A DNA stretch of 64,000 nucleotides from NCBI RefSeq assembly GCF_900113455.1, contig NZ_FOPI01000008.1, positions 22,633-86,632 of the forward strand. The letters are read 5' to 3'. The notes below the pieces were generated by a model. That model was not told the origin of the DNA and ran no database searches. It saw only the letters and a list, made by a program, of their open reading frames with translations. Source of the DNA: Ligilactobacillus ruminis DSM 20403 = NBRC 102161. GTDB taxonomy: Bacteria; Bacillota; Bacilli; Lactobacillales; Lactobacillaceae. Of this stretch, positions 33,729-44,392 are shown piece by piece (the stretch's first letter is position 1; every line of letters starts with the position of its first letter). The translations under genes and the position numbers were made by a program.

Positions 33729-34925
33729 ATGAAAATTGTAGTTCAGAAATTCGGCGGGACTTCTGTCAAGGACGATGAGTCAAGACATATGGCCATGAAG
33801 CACGTGGCATGTGCGGTTAAGAAAGGATTCAAAGCGGCAGTCGTGGTTTCAGCAATTGGTCGCAAGGGAGCTCCTTATGCTACCGATTCTTTGCTTGAAC
33901 TTGTCGGAAACGAAAAATCGAAGCTCTCTCCGCGTGAAATGGATATGCTGGTTTCGGTCGGAGAAGTTATTTCAGCTGCAGTTTTTTGTGAGATGTTAAA
34001 AGAAAACGGACTGAAGGCCACGGCAATGACCGGACCTGATGCCGGATTCAAGACAAATAACGACTATCGCAATGCCAAGGTTATTGACGTTGAAAAACAA
34101 AATGTGATGGAGACTTTTAAGTCTTTCGATGTCGTTGTCGTTGCCGGATTTCAAGGCCTTTCGAAATCAGGGCATGTCACAACGCTTGGAAGGGGCGGTT
34201 CGGATACTTCTGCAGCGTTGCTCGGAGCAGCTCTCGGAGCGGAATATTGTGATATTTTCACTGATGTTTCAGGAATGATGACGGCTGATCCGCGGTTGGT
34301 TGAAAAGGCAAAGTTTTTAAAGAACGTTTCTTATGAAGAAGTTGCCAATATGGCACATGAAGGTGCAAAAGTCATTCATCCGCGTGCGGTTGAAGTTGCG
34401 CAACAGGCACATCTGCCACTAAGGATTCGCTCGACTTGGGATGACGTTGATGAAACCGGAACAGTTATTTCAGATAGAAATTTGGCAATCAATCATTATC
34501 GCACGGTGACGGGAATCGCTCATCAAACGGGATTGACACAGTTCACGGTCAAGTCTGAGGATTGTTCTGCTGACAGATTGTTTGATTTGTTGGCAGTTAA
34601 CGACTTGAGCGTTGATTTTATCAATATTTCGCCGGAGAAATACGTTTTTAATCTTAATCGTGAACATAGTCTCGTTGCAAAAACGGTGCTTTCAGAAGCC
34701 GGGATTCCGGTTTCAATCGTCGAAGACTGCGTCAAAGTTTCAATCGTCGGAGCCGGAATCATGGGGACTCCAGGCATTACAGCCAAAATGGTCGGTGCTT
34801 TGATGAGAGAAAAGATTGAAATTTTGCAAACGACAGACAGCTATACGACAATTTGGGTGCTGGTTCATGGCAAAGATCTCAAGCGAGCGGTAAACGTTTT
34901 GCATGAGACGTTTTTAGGCGAATAG
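33729..34925 (+). CDS. lysC: Aspartate kinase
   Basis: 398 aa. KFGGTSV (residues 7-13) and GRGGSDTSA (about 154-162) are the kinase signatures. Two C-terminal ACT domains (about 260-398) make it likely to be feedback-regulated. First step from aspartate to mDAP/lysine, threonine and methionine. Links with murE (mDAP-type) and dapF in this window point to supply of mDAP for the wall. SD AGGAGG before ATG 33729. Confidence 0.95.
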   Translation: MKIVVQKFGGTSVKDDESRHMAMKHVACAVKKGFKAAVVVSAIGRKGAPYATDSLLELVGNEKSKLSPREMDMLVSVGEVISAAVFCEMLKENGLKATAMTGPDAGFKTNNDYRNAKVIDVEKQNVMETFKSFDVVVVAGFQGLSKSGHVTTLGRGGSDTSAALLGAALGAEYCDIFTDVSGMMTADPRLVEKAKFLKNVSYEEVANMAHEGAKVIHPRAVEVAQQAHLPLRIRSTWDDVDETGTVISDRNLAINHYRTVTGIAHQTGLTQFTVKSEDCSADRLFDLLAVNDLSVDFINISPEKYVFNLNREHSLVAKTVLSEAGIPVSIVEDCVKVSIVGAGIMGTPGITAKMVGALMREKIEILQTTDSYTTIWVLVHGKDLKRAVNVLHETFLGE

Positions 34926-34935
34926 GATGGGTTGA

Positions 34936-35310
34936 ATGAGATTTTTGATTCACTCATGGGCGGGGCAGATTATTTTGCCGCTGCTTGTTTTCATGATGCT
35001 TTATTTGATAAAGTTTGCTTTGGGCAAAAAAATAAAAATCAGATTGGCCGACTTTCTGTTGCCTTTTCTCTTTTTTTCGATTCATTCGCTCTCCGTGAAT
35101 GTTTTTGGGATTTCAATTTTGCCATTCGTTATTTTTGCTTTTTCAGCATATGGTTTTTTGAAGATAGTCATCATGGCTTTTTATGAAGGAAAATTCATGA
35201 TTGACAAGTTCTTTGATCGATACTTGTATATTTGGGATTTGATTTCGATTTTTCTGTATGCATTATTGGTTGTTCTTCAGCTTTCCAAGATAATAAATAC
35301 CGTTATTTGA
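34936..35310 (+). CDS. DUF3397 family membrane protein
   Basis: 124 aa with about four hydrophobic helices; family membership (DUF3397) is suggested by size, composition and its fixed place just before mraZ in lactobacilli. Function unknown. AGGATGGG lies upstream of ATG 34936. Confidence 0.75.
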   Translation: MRFLIHSWAGQIILPLLVFMMLYLIKFALGKKIKIRLADFLLPFLFFSIHSLSVNVFGISILPFVIFAFSAYGFLKIVIMAFYEGKFMIDKFFDRYLYIWDLISIFLYALLVVLQLSKIINTVI

Positions 35311-35331
35311 AAAAGCGGCATGAATAAATTT

Positions 35332-35370
35332 TAAACCAAACGATGTTTTTGACGTCGTTTGGTTTTTTTA
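35332..35370 (+). terminator. Terminator before mraZ
   Basis: AACCAAACGA, a 10-nt spacer, TCGTTTGGTT then a T-run: a strong intrinsic terminator separating asnB-lysC-DUF3397 from the dcw operon. Confidence 0.85.
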
Positions 35371-35416
35371 TTCTTCTAAAAGCTATGGAAAACAAATTTT
35401 GGGGCGTTCAAATTTA

Positions 35417-35470
35417 AAAGTGGCGTCTTATGTATAATTGGTGGTACAAAGTGGTGAGTTGTGGTAATAT
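35417..35470 (+). promoter_or_regulatory. mraZ/dcw promoter with MraZ-box-like direct repeats
   Basis: A TATAAT at 35433-35438 is followed by three GTGG boxes in exact 10-bp steps (35441, 35451, 35461). Another AAAGTGG lies just upstream of the -10 (35417-35423). Known: MraZ binds direct repeats of TGGG or AAAGTGK type near the dcw promoter. The -35 is unclear. The arrangement suggests autoregulation of the whole operon by MraZ. Confidence 0.7.
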
Positions 35471-35500
35471 TAACTATGTTGAAAAATGGGGGTGGTAGAT

Positions 35501-35932
35501 GTGTTTTTTGGTGAATATCGACACAATTTGGACGCCAAGGGACGCATCATCGTCCCAGCAAAATTCAGAGAGGGACTTGGAGAAAAGTTCTACGTGACTC
35601 GCGGAATGGACGGCTGCTTGTTCGTTTATGCCGAAAACGAATGGAATCTTTTGCAAGAAAAGCTTCAAAAATTACCGCTTGCCAGGAAAGAGGCTCGTGC
35701 ATTCGTGCGTTTCTTTTATTCGGCTGCGACTGAGTGCGTGCTTGACAAGCAGGGACGAATCAATCTTCCAAAAACGTTGTGCGATTATGCCGAACTTGTC
35801 AAACCTTGCGTTTTTATCGGTGTCTCGAATCGAATTGAAATTTGGTCTGAACAACGTTGGGAAAAAGCATCGGAACAGGCAGCAGAAAATTTTGACGATA
35901 TGGCAGAAAATCTGCTTGATTTTGGATTGTAG
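35501..35932 (+). CDS. mraZ: Transcriptional regulator MraZ
   Basis: 143 aa from GTG 35501 ([15 protein letters not shown], the family start) with GGGGGTGG 5 nt upstream; an ATG at 35486 would contain that site. Two SpoVT/AbrB-type half-domains carry [13 protein letters not shown] and [12 protein letters not shown]. MraZ is a DNA-binding ring protein regulating the dcw cluster that it heads. Confidence 0.96.
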   Translation: MFFGEYRHNLDAKGRIIVPAKFREGLGEKFYVTRGMDGCLFVYAENEWNLLQEKLQKLPLARKEARAFVRFFYSAATECVLDKQGRINLPKTLCDYAELVKPCVFIGVSNRIEIWSEQRWEKASEQAAENFDDMAENLLDFGL

Positions 35933-35943
35933 GTGAAAAATGA

Positions 35944-36894
35944 ATGGCGGAATTTGAACACGTAACGGTTCTTTTAAATGAAGCTGTCGAAGGATTGAAT
36001 ATAAAGCCTGACGGAGTGTATGTTGACTGTACGCTGGGCGGAGGAGGACATACGAAGAAGATCTTGTCTGAATTATCCGAGAAAGGTCGGCTTTATTCGT
36101 TTGATCAGGATCAGACTGCGATTGATTACAATGAAGAACAGCTGAAAAATGAAATCGAAAAAGGTCGGCTGACCCTTATCAAGAGCAATTTCCGAAATAT
36201 CGCTTCAGAACTTGAAAAACGCGACGTTCCTTCGGTTGACGGAATCGTTTACGATTTAGGCGTTTCGTCGCCTCAATTTGATGTCGGCGAACGGGGGTTC
36301 AGTTATCAGCATGATGCAGTCTTGGACATGCGCATGGATCAAACGAATGACTTGACTGCGGAAACAATCGTCAACGAGTGGAGCTATAACGATTTGGTAC
36401 GGGTTTTTGTCAGATACGGTGAAGAAAAATTTGCCAAATCAATTGCTAGACGGATTGAAAAGGCCCGTCAGAATGAAAGAATCAAAACGACTGGGCAACT
36501 TGTCGAGCTGATTAAAGAAGGGATTCCGGCTAAAGCCAGGAGGAAAGGCGGTCATCCGGCCAAAAAGGTCTTTCAGGCGATCAGAATAGCAGTCAATGAT
36601 GAATTGGGAGTTTTAGAAGAATCCTTGGAAGAAGCATTCGGACTTTTAAGTCTTCACGGAAGAATCAGCGTTATCACGTTTCAGTCGCTTGAAGATCGGC
36701 TTGTCAAATCAATGTTTAGGGAAAAGACGAGTTTACCCGAGCTGCCGCCTGGTTTGCCCGTGATTCCAAGGGAAATGCAGCCTGAGTTTAAATTAATCAA
36801 CAAAAAACCGATTCTTCCGACTAAAGATGAATTGGAAAATAATCACCGCGCACACTCTGCCAAGCTTCGAATAATTGAAAAAGCGGTAATCTAA
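35944..36894 (+). CDS. rsmH: 16S rRNA (cytosine1402-N4)-methyltransferase RsmH (MraW)
   Basis: 316 aa. SAM-binding [10 protein letters not shown] (about 29-38), FDQDQTAI and [10 protein letters not shown] are diagnostic. It methylates C1402 in the decoding centre. Start ATG 35944 after AGGTGA. Usual position directly after mraZ. Confidence 0.97.
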   Translation: MAEFEHVTVLLNEAVEGLNIKPDGVYVDCTLGGGGHTKKILSELSEKGRLYSFDQDQTAIDYNEEQLKNEIEKGRLTLIKSNFRNIASELEKRDVPSVDGIVYDLGVSSPQFDVGERGFSYQHDAVLDMRMDQTNDLTAETIVNEWSYNDLVRVFVRYGEEKFAKSIARRIEKARQNERIKTTGQLVELIKEGIPAKARRKGGHPAKKVFQAIRIAVNDELGVLEESLEEAFGLLSLHGRISVITFQSLEDRLVKSMFREKTSLPELPPGLPVIPREMQPEFKLINKKPILPTKDELENNHRAHSAKLRIIEKAVI

Positions 36895-36909
36895 TTAGGG
36901 AGATATCAT

Positions 36910-37269
36910 ATGAACAATACTGCAATCAAGAAAATAGAAAAAAAGCAATCAATTAAACAAGCTTCAAGGAAAAATCAGCAAAAACTGGTTTATCAAATCG
37001 ACGTGATGTCAGTCAAGATGTTTTTGATGTCGGCAATCGTTGCAATCGTAATCTTGGTTGTTGCAACAACAATTATCAGCATGAACAACAGGATTACAAA
37101 GACTCAAACGGAAATTGCAAAGATTGAGCAGAAGACAAAGGCACTGAACAATGAAAATGAAGATTTGAAGCTGAAAGCTGCTGACCTGATGAGCAATTCG
37201 CGTTTGGAGAAGATTGCTGAGAAAGCAGGTCTCAATTTGAACGATAATAATATGAGGAATGTAAAATAA
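36910..37269 (+). CDS. ftsL: Cell division protein FtsL
   Basis: 119 aa: basic cytoplasmic tail, one membrane helix (about 37-58) and an extracellular coiled-coil (about 60-105, TQTEIAKIEQKTKALNNE). It forms the FtsL-DivIC-DivIB complex of the divisome. Its stop directly precedes the PBP ATG. Confidence 0.92.
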   Translation: MNNTAIKKIEKKQSIKQASRKNQQKLVYQIDVMSVKMFLMSAIVAIVILVVATTIISMNNRITKTQTEIAKIEQKTKALNNENEDLKLKAADLMSNSRLEKIAEKAGLNLNDNNMRNVK

Positions 37270-39426
37270 ATGAATAAATATGGAAAACGGCGGATGGCTG
37301 AGAAAAGGGATGTACAAAACCAGCGTGATTTCGGAAAATATTTTGCGCTCATTGTAGTGATTGTCTTTACGGTCTTTATCGGGCGTTTTCTTTATATTGC
37401 CGTGACGAAGAAAGTGTCCGGCAACAATCTGGTTGAAATCGCAAATCAAACGTATCATGAAAAGAGCACGCTCAAGGCCAGCCGCGGAACGATCTACGAT
37501 GCTTCAGGCCAACTGATCGTTGAAGATACGAAAAGGTATTCGATCTATGTCGTTCTTTCTAAAACGGCAGTTGCGTACGGTCAGAAGCTGTATTTAAAAA
37601 ACAGCGATAAAAAAAAGGCTGCAGAGATTTTGCATGAATATTTGGGAATGGACGTTGACAAGTTGCTGTCATTGTTCAGTCAGCCGAAGTATCAGGTCGA
37701 ACTCGGAAAAAAGGGACAAGACATTTCTCTTTCAACAAAGAATCAAATTGTTAAAGAAATGAAAAAAAGCAAAATTACCGGAATCAATTTCAGTGAATCG
37801 ACTGATCGAATGTATCCAAACGGAATTTTTTCATCTCATTTGATTGGCGTCGTTTCCAAAGACAGCAGCGGGAATTTATACGGCACGATGGGACTTGAAG
37901 CACTTTATGACAACTATCTCAAAGGAAGAGACGGTTATGACATGCGCTCAACAGACAGTCACGGAATCAAACTTTCCGGGATGAAAAGCAGACTGGTCAA
38001 GGCAAAAGACGGCGACAACATCTACACGACGTTTAATTCACGGGATCAAAGCTATCTCGAAAGCCTCCTGAATAAAGCGCAGGAAACCTATCATCCTAAA
38101 TCGATGAATGTGGTGCTGATGAATGCCAAAACGGGGGCAATTCTCGCAGCAAGTCAACGGCCGACATTTAATCCTCAGACAAGAGAAGGAATTGAAGATC
38201 AATGGAAAAATACCTTGATGGAAGATACTTACGAGCCGGGATCCGTCATGAAGATTCTAACCATGTCTGCAGCCATCGACAGTGGAAATTATAATGAAAA
38301 CGAATATTTTAAATCAGGATCAATGAAAATAGGCAACAGTCAGCGGGTCAATGACTGGGAAGTTGCCGGTTGGGGATACTTGAACTATCGTCAAGGGTTC
38401 ATTCGTTCCTCAAATGTCGGAATGGCAAAGCTTGAGCAAAAGATGGGCGCAAAACTTTGGGAAAAATACATTAAGAAATTCGGCCTTTTGAAATCTACTG
38501 ATTCAGGGCTCAGCAGCAACGAGTCCAGCGGAAGCATCGAGTATAAATATCCGATCGAGCAAGCCAACACTGCATTTGGCCAAGGCATCAACGTCACCGT
38601 CCTTCAAATGATGCAGGCTTTTTCTTCCGTGGCAAACAACGGTGAGATGGTAAAACCGTATCTTATTGAAAAAATCGTCAATCCGACAAGCGGAAAGACG
38701 ATCAAAACAGACAAAAAGACCGTCGTAGGTCATCCAATCAAAAAGTCAACGGCAGAAAAGGTTCGCGACATGATGCAAGACGTCGTAAACGATCCTAACG
38801 GAACGGGCAATGCTTACAAAATCAACGGATATGATATTGGCGTCAAAACAGGTACTGCTCAAATTTCCGGAAACAACGGGTATTTGACCGGGGAGACGAA
38901 TTACATCTTTTCGGTTGCGGGGATGGCACCAATCAAAAATCCTCAATACGTGCTTTACGTGACGATGAAGCAGCCGGCGGGATTCGGAGGAAAAACGTCA
39001 AGCGAGATGCTTGCAACGATTTTTAACCCGTTGATGAAACGAGTGCTTGATGAAAGCCAAAACGAATCGACACCAAGCGAAGCAATCGATGTTAAAAGCG
39101 TTGTCGGCCAAGAAACGGGAAATGCCGTTAAATCGTTTTCAGACAAAGACTTGGTAGTGACCGCAATCGGAAATGGTGCTAAGATTATAAAGCAGTCTTC
39201 TGATGCGGGCGAAGAATTGCTGCCCGGGCAACGGATAATTCTCGTGACTGATTCGGGACAGACGTTGCCAGACTTGAAAGGATGGACAAAATCAGATATG
39301 TTTAAACTGAAGAATCTGCTTGGCATCAATGTCAAATTCAAGGGATCCGGATTTGTCGAAAATCAAAGCGTCAAGCCCGGAACCAAGATTGCTGATATCA
39401 AAGAGCTTACAGTAGAATTGAAGTAG
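37270..39426 (+). CDS. Division transpeptidase, class B PBP with PASTA domains (PBP2x-like)
   Basis: 718 aa. N-terminal membrane helix (about 20-42), dimerisation domain, transpeptidase with SxxK (SVMK, Ser about 325), SSN (RSSNVGM) and KTGT (Lys about 526), then two C-terminal PASTA-type segments (about 610-718). It cross-links septal peptidoglycan outside the membrane. PASTA domains make it the PBP2x type rather than PBP2b. Often called ftsI or pbpB in lactobacilli. Confidence 0.95.
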   Translation: MNKYGKRRMAEKRDVQNQRDFGKYFALIVVIVFTVFIGRFLYIAVTKKVSGNNLVEIANQTYHEKSTLKASRGTIYDASGQLIVEDTKRYSIYVVLSKTAVAYGQKLYLKNSDKKKAAEILHEYLGMDVDKLLSLFSQPKYQVELGKKGQDISLSTKNQIVKEMKKSKITGINFSESTDRMYPNGIFSSHLIGVVSKDSSGNLYGTMGLEALYDNYLKGRDGYDMRSTDSHGIKLSGMKSRLVKAKDGDNIYTTFNSRDQSYLESLLNKAQETYHPKSMNVVLMNAKTGAILAASQRPTFNPQTREGIEDQWKNTLMEDTYEPGSVMKILTMSAAIDSGNYNENEYFKSGSMKIGNSQRVNDWEVAGWGYLNYRQGFIRSSNVGMAKLEQKMGAKLWEKYIKKFGLLKSTDSGLSSNESSGSIEYKYPIEQANTAFGQGINVTVLQMMQAFSSVANNGEMVKPYLIEKIVNPTSGKTIKTDKKTVVGHPIKKSTAEKVRDMMQDVVNDPNGTGNAYKINGYDIGVKTGTAQISGNNGYLTGETNYIFSVAGMAPIKNPQYVLYVTMKQPAGFGGKTSSEMLATIFNPLMKRVLDESQNESTPSEAIDVKSVVGQETGNAVKSFSDKDLVVTAIGNGAKIIKQSSDAGEELLPGQRIILVTDSGQTLPDLKGWTKSDMFKLKNLLGINVKFKGSGFVENQSVKPGTKIADIKELTVELK

Positions 39427-39441
39427 TGAAAGAGGGATAAA

Positions 39442-40917
39442 ATGTTAGCAAGCACACTAATTTCCGAAATAAAATTCAAAGTCGTTTCTCCGAAAAATTA
39501 TGACGATTTTGAAGTTTCGAGTCTTGTATCCGATACGCGAAAAGTTGAAGAGAACAGCATCTTTGTAGCAATCAAAGGATACACGGTGGATGGACACGAG
39601 TTTATTCCGGAGGCAATCAGAAAGGGCGCCAAGGCAATTGTCGTTCAAGAAGAAATAGACGATATCAAAGGCGTAACGATTGTTCGTGTAAATAATACCA
39701 ATCGAGCTTTGGCTATTTTGGCCGATAAGTTTTATGGATCTCCTTCAAGTTCGATGAAGGTCATCGGCGTAACCGGAACAAATGGAAAAACGACCGTAAC
39801 CCACATGATTGAAGCAATTTTCAGAGATCAAAAAGATCGGACCGGATTGATTGGAACCATGTATCGCAGAATCGGAGAAAAAACTTACCCGACTGCGAAC
39901 ACGACTCCTGACATCTTGACGTTACAAAAGACTTTTGCAGAAATGAAAAAGGAAAACGTCAAGGCCGCTGCAATTGAAGTTTCCTCAATTGCCCTTATTC
40001 AAGGGAGAGTATGGGGAATTGACGTCGATACTGCGGTCTTTACCAATTTTACGCAGGATCATTTGGACTACCATAAAACGATGGCAGAGTACGCGCACGC
40101 TAAAAGCCTGCTGTTCGCTCAGTTGGGAAACACTTACGGAAATGATAAGACTGCCGTCATAAATATTGACGATGAAATGGGGAAGAATTTTGCTCAGGAT
40201 ACCTCAGCTCAAGTCTTGACTTACGGAATTAAAAATGATGCGATGATCAAAGCGTCAAACGTCAAAATTCATTCTCAGGGAACCGATTTTGATTTGAAAG
40301 TTTTTGAAGATGAGTACCATTTACACGTCAAAACAGTCGGAATGTTTAACGTTTACAATCTTTTAGCAGCCTTCGGGGCGGCCTATGCAAACGGAGTTTC
40401 CATACATGCAATCATTGAAAGTCTGGAGAAATTTCCCGGCGTCAAAGGCAGATTGCAACTGATTTCTTCTGACTGCGGCATTAGCGCAATCGTTGATTAT
40501 TCGCATACTCCGGATGGGTTGCTTAATGCCCTGGAAACAATTAACGAATTTGCTTCAGGAGATGTTTATTGCGTTGTCGGATGCGGAGGTGATCGCGATG
40601 CGACAAAACGTCCAAAAATGGCTCAGATAGCCGTTGAATATAGCAATCATCCTATTTTTACGTCAGATAATCCAAGAACTGAAGATCCTGAGAAGATTCT
40701 CGATCAAATGCTTTCAGGGGTTCCCGAAAAAAACGTCCCGGTCTACCTTGACCGCAGGGAGGCCATTCAGGCTGCCGTAAATGCGGCAAATCCTGGTGAT
40801 ATCATTTTGATTGCAGGCAAAGGCCATGAGGATTATCAAATTATCGGGCATACGAAGCATCACTTTGATGATGCTGAAGAAGCCACAAAAGCTTTGGACA
40901 GCAGGGAAGGAAGATAG
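39442..40917 (+). CDS. murE: UDP-MurNAc-tripeptide synthetase MurE, meso-DAP type
   Basis: 491 aa Mur ligase. P-loop [13 protein letters not shown] (about 109). The specificity loop reads [10 protein letters not shown] (DNPR at about 410): known DNPR enzymes add meso-diaminopimelate, whereas lysine enzymes have DNPA-like motifs. So the third peptide residue is probably mDAP. Many lactobacilli keep murE outside dcw; here it sits between the PBP gene and mraY. Cytoplasmic. Confidence 0.95.
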   Translation: MLASTLISEIKFKVVSPKNYDDFEVSSLVSDTRKVEENSIFVAIKGYTVDGHEFIPEAIRKGAKAIVVQEEIDDIKGVTIVRVNNTNRALAILADKFYGSPSSSMKVIGVTGTNGKTTVTHMIEAIFRDQKDRTGLIGTMYRRIGEKTYPTANTTPDILTLQKTFAEMKKENVKAAAIEVSSIALIQGRVWGIDVDTAVFTNFTQDHLDYHKTMAEYAHAKSLLFAQLGNTYGNDKTAVINIDDEMGKNFAQDTSAQVLTYGIKNDAMIKASNVKIHSQGTDFDLKVFEDEYHLHVKTVGMFNVYNLLAAFGAAYANGVSIHAIIESLEKFPGVKGRLQLISSDCGISAIVDYSHTPDGLLNALETINEFASGDVYCVVGCGGDRDATKRPKMAQIAVEYSNHPIFTSDNPRTEDPEKILDQMLSGVPEKNVPVYLDRREAIQAAVNAANPGDIILIAGKGHEDYQIIGHTKHHFDDAEEATKALDSREGR

Positions 40918-40918
40918 C

Positions 40919-41884
40919 ATGACCATTTTTCAAATATTGACGAGCGCGTTGTCAAGTTTCATTTTAACCGCTCTGTTTACGCCGTTATTCATTAATTATG
41001 CGCATAAAAAAAATCAGGGACAGATGATCAGAGAAGAAGGTCCGAAGTGGCATCAAAAAAAATCAGGAACACCGACGATGGGCGGGTTCGTATTCAATAT
41101 TGCGATTCTGATTACGGGATTATGGGTGCCACTTTGCTTTGATCATTTAACGCCCGTTGTTTTGGCCTTGGACGTAACTTTGATTTTATACGGATTGATC
41201 GGTTTTTGGGATGATTCGATCAAACTCTTAAAAAAACAAAACGAAGGTTTTACTCCTGGGCAGAAATTATTGTGTCAAATTATCGGTGCTTTGATTTTTT
41301 TGGCATTTTACCATCATGAAAAATTACCGTATTCGTTGGCCTTTTTTGGACATGAAGTCCAAGTTGGATTGATTGTTTATGGATTATTCGTTATTTTCTG
41401 GCTGGTCGGCTTTTCAAATGCGGTAAATCTCACTGACGGATTGGATGGTCTTGTATCCGGTCAAGCAATTATTGCGTTCGGGGCTTATGCGATCATTGCC
41501 TATCATCAAAGGCAATATGACGTCGTCATCTTTTGTTGGGCCGTGATTGGTGCCTTGCTTGCATTTCTTGGGTTTAATCACAAGCCGGCCAAAATTTTCA
41601 TGGGAGATATGGGCTCTCTTGCGTTAGGCGGTGCGTTGGCGGCAGTTTCAATCATGGTTCATCATGAGATGCTGTTGCTTTTAATTGGCATTATTTTTGT
41701 TTGCGAGACATTGAGCGTTATTTTACAGGTTGCTTCATTCAAATTAACCGGCAAACGAATTTTTAAGATGAGTCCGATTCACCATCATTTTGAATTGTGC
41801 GGTTGGAGCGAATGGCGCGTCGATTTGACTTTTTGGGCTGTCGGTCTCATAGCGGCCGTGATCGGCGTGCTGACAACAATCTGA
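40919..41884 (+). CDS. mraY: Phospho-N-acetylmuramoyl-pentapeptide transferase MraY
   Basis: 321 aa from ATG 40919 (MTIFQIL) with GGGAAGGAAG upstream; the frame opens earlier inside murE but that is not used. Ten hydrophobic helices; motifs [16 protein letters not shown] and the loop [12 protein letters not shown] are diagnostic. It makes lipid I at the inner face of the membrane. Confidence 0.97.
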   Translation: MTIFQILTSALSSFILTALFTPLFINYAHKKNQGQMIREEGPKWHQKKSGTPTMGGFVFNIAILITGLWVPLCFDHLTPVVLALDVTLILYGLIGFWDDSIKLLKKQNEGFTPGQKLLCQIIGALIFLAFYHHEKLPYSLAFFGHEVQVGLIVYGLFVIFWLVGFSNAVNLTDGLDGLVSGQAIIAFGAYAIIAYHQRQYDVVIFCWAVIGALLAFLGFNHKPAKIFMGDMGSLALGGALAAVSIMVHHEMLLLLIGIIFVCETLSVILQVASFKLTGKRIFKMSPIHHHFELCGWSEWRVDLTFWAVGLIAAVIGVLTTI

Positions 41885-41905
41885 ATTTTATAGGAGTCAT
41901 TTAAA

Positions 41906-43276
41906 ATGAAAGATATAAAAGATTATCAAGGTAAGAACGTTTTGGTCGTTGGTTTGGGAAAAAGCGGAATCAGTGCAGCTTATTTGTTGAAAAGACTTGG
42001 CGCAAACGTTACGATCAACGATAAGAAAAAGCTTGAAAACGAAGATCAGCTTGCAGCTTTTTCAAAAAGAAACATTAAGTGCGTTACGGGTTCTCATCCC
42101 CTCGAGCTTTTGGACGATACCGATTTGATCGTTAAAAATCCAGGGATTCCGTACGAAAATGAGCTGATTTCTGCTGCGGTTGAAAGAAACATTCCGATTA
42201 TAACGGAACCGGAACTTGCGTATCGAATTACCGAATCGCAGCTTATCGGAGTTACCGGAACAAACGGAAAGACAACAACAACAACGATGATTGCGCTCAT
42301 GCTCAATCAAAATCGTGAAGAGGGCAAAGCTTACACGTGCGGTAACATCGGCATTTCTGCTGCCAAGGTTGCGCAAGAAGTCGGAGAAAAAGACGTAATG
42401 GTGACCGAACTGTCCAGTTTTCAGCTGATGGGCATTGAAAAGCTCAGACCTCATATTGCAGTTTTGACCAATATTTATGAAGCGCATACCGACTATCACG
42501 GATCGAGAGAAAATTATGTCAAAGCCAAGATGAGAATCGTGAAGAATCAAAAAGAAGACGATTACTTTGTCGTCAACTGGGATTCTGAAGAATGGCGCAA
42601 TCTTTCCAAGCTGACAAAGGCCAAAATCGTTCCGTTTTCACGTCAAGACACGACTGAAGAAGGGGCATACGTCAAAAACGGAGTGATTTTCTTCAGAGGA
42701 GAAGAGATCATGCATGTTGATGAAATCAAGGTTCCCGGTTCACACAACGTTGAGAATGCTTTGGCAGCAATTTCCGTTGCCAAGATTGAAGGCCAAAGCA
42801 ACGAGAATATTGCCGAGGTTTTAAGAACGTTTTCCGGTGTTCGTCACAGAACACAGTACGTGACGACCTTTAACGGGCGCAAATTTTATAATGACTCCAA
42901 AGCAACGAATATGGAAGCAACTGAGAAGGCCTTGTCAGGTTTTAAAAATCCGGTCGTTTTGCTATGCGGGGGATTGGATCGAGGCTTTACTTTCGAGCGA
43001 CTCGTTCCGTATCTTAAAAAGCACGTCAAGGCAATGGTCGTCTTCGGACAGACGGCCGATTTATTGGAGGAAGCAGGCAAGCTTGCCGGCATTGGTCAGA
43101 TCGAGCATGCAAAAGATTCCTCAGCCGCCGTTTCAGCTGCTTATGAGATGAGTTCTGAAGGAGATATCATCTTGCTTTCTCCTGCCTGCGCAAGCTGGGA
43201 TCAGTGGCCGACGTTTGAAGCGCGCGGGGATGCATATATTGAAGAAGTCGAAAAATTGACACGGGAGGAAAAATGA
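41906..43276 (+). CDS. murD: UDP-N-acetylmuramoylalanine-D-glutamate ligase MurD
   Basis: 456 aa. [10 protein letters not shown] at the N-terminus binds UDP, P-loop [12 protein letters not shown] near 114, and [11 protein letters not shown] near 332. It adds D-glutamate to UDP-MurNAc-alanine. Stop overlaps the murG start (ATGA). Confidence 0.97.
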   Translation: MKDIKDYQGKNVLVVGLGKSGISAAYLLKRLGANVTINDKKKLENEDQLAAFSKRNIKCVTGSHPLELLDDTDLIVKNPGIPYENELISAAVERNIPIITEPELAYRITESQLIGVTGTNGKTTTTTMIALMLNQNREEGKAYTCGNIGISAAKVAQEVGEKDVMVTELSSFQLMGIEKLRPHIAVLTNIYEAHTDYHGSRENYVKAKMRIVKNQKEDDYFVVNWDSEEWRNLSKLTKAKIVPFSRQDTTEEGAYVKNGVIFFRGEEIMHVDEIKVPGSHNVENALAAISVAKIEGQSNENIAEVLRTFSGVRHRTQYVTTFNGRKFYNDSKATNMEATEKALSGFKNPVVLLCGGLDRGFTFERLVPYLKKHVKAMVVFGQTADLLEEAGKLAGIGQIEHAKDSSAAVSAAYEMSSEGDIILLSPACASWDQWPTFEARGDAYIEEVEKLTREEK

Positions 43277-44370
43277 TGCGTTTGTTAGTTTCTGGCGGCG
43301 GGACGGGTGGACATATCTATCCTGCACTGGCATTGATTGAAGATTTGAAGGAAAAAGATCCGACGTCTGAAATTTTGTATGTCGGTACGAGCAGGGGACT
43401 TGAATCAAGAATCGTTCCTGATGTCGGAATTGATTTTAAAACAATTGAAATTCAAGGATTTAAGCGTTCGCTTTCTTTGAAGAATCTCAAAACGATTTAT
43501 CTTTTTTTAAAGAGCGTTCATGATTCAAAGAAAATCATTAAGACCTTCAAACCGGATGTTGTTGTCGGAACGGGCGGATATGTTTGCGGTTCAGTTCTTT
43601 ACGCGGCTGCCAGGATGAAAATTCCGACGGTGATTCATGAGCAAAACAGCATCGCAGGCGTTACGAACAAATTTTTGGGACACTTTGTCGATAAAATCTG
43701 CATTTGCTTTGATCATGCAAAAGATGATTTTCCGGAAAAGGAAAAAATTGTCTTTACGGGAAATCCTCGAGCACAACAAGTTGTCAAAATCAAAAAGTCG
43801 GATCGACTGAAAGAGTTCGGTCTTGATCCTTCCAAAAGGACTGTCTTGATTTTTGGAGGTTCACGCGGAGCAAGAAGAATCAACGAGAGTGCGCTCGAAG
43901 CAATCAAATATTTTAAAGGACAGCCATGGCAGGTTCTTTTTGTCACCGGGCGCGTTCATTATGACAAGATTATGGCAAGCCCATCGGCAAAAGATTTGCC
44001 GCAAAATGTTGCAATCGTACCCTATGTTAACGACATGCCGTCGATTTTGCCTGAAATTTCACTGATTGTTGGACGGGCAGGTGCAACGAGCCTGGCTGAA
44101 ATCACCGCACTCGGGATTCCGTCAATCCTGATTCCGAGTCCTTACGTTACGCACGATCACCAGACTTATAACGCGATGAGTCTGGTTGAAAAGAAAGCGG
44201 CTTTGATGATCAAGGAAGCAGAACTTGATGGCCAAAAGCTGTTTGATGCCGTTTCTGAGCTTGAAAATGATGCAGAATTATCAGAAAAGATGGCGTCAAA
44301 TGCAAAAGCTGCCGGCGTTCCCGATGCTGCTGATCGATTGCTCAGCGTATTGGAATCTCTTGTGAGATAA
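43273..44370 (+). CDS. murG: Lipid II synthase MurG
   Basis: 365 aa GT28 glycosyltransferase. [15 protein letters not shown] near the N-terminus, [12 protein letters not shown], and [15 protein letters not shown] in the UDP-GlcNAc-binding half. It adds GlcNAc to lipid I on the cytoplasmic face. Translationally coupled to murD; GGGAGG precedes the ATG. Confidence 0.97.
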   Translation: MMRLLVSGGGTGGHIYPALALIEDLKEKDPTSEILYVGTSRGLESRIVPDVGIDFKTIEIQGFKRSLSLKNLKTIYLFLKSVHDSKKIIKTFKPDVVVGTGGYVCGSVLYAAARMKIPTVIHEQNSIAGVTNKFLGHFVDKICICFDHAKDDFPEKEKIVFTGNPRAQQVVKIKKSDRLKEFGLDPSKRTVLIFGGSRGARRINESALEAIKYFKGQPWQVLFVTGRVHYDKIMASPSAKDLPQNVAIVPYVNDMPSILPEISLIVGRAGATSLAEITALGIPSILIPSPYVTHDHQTYNAMSLVEKKAALMIKEAELDGQKLFDAVSELENDAELSEKMASNAKAAGVPDAADRLLSVLESLVR

Positions 44371-44392
44371 TAACGATTAGGGAGGAGCAAAA

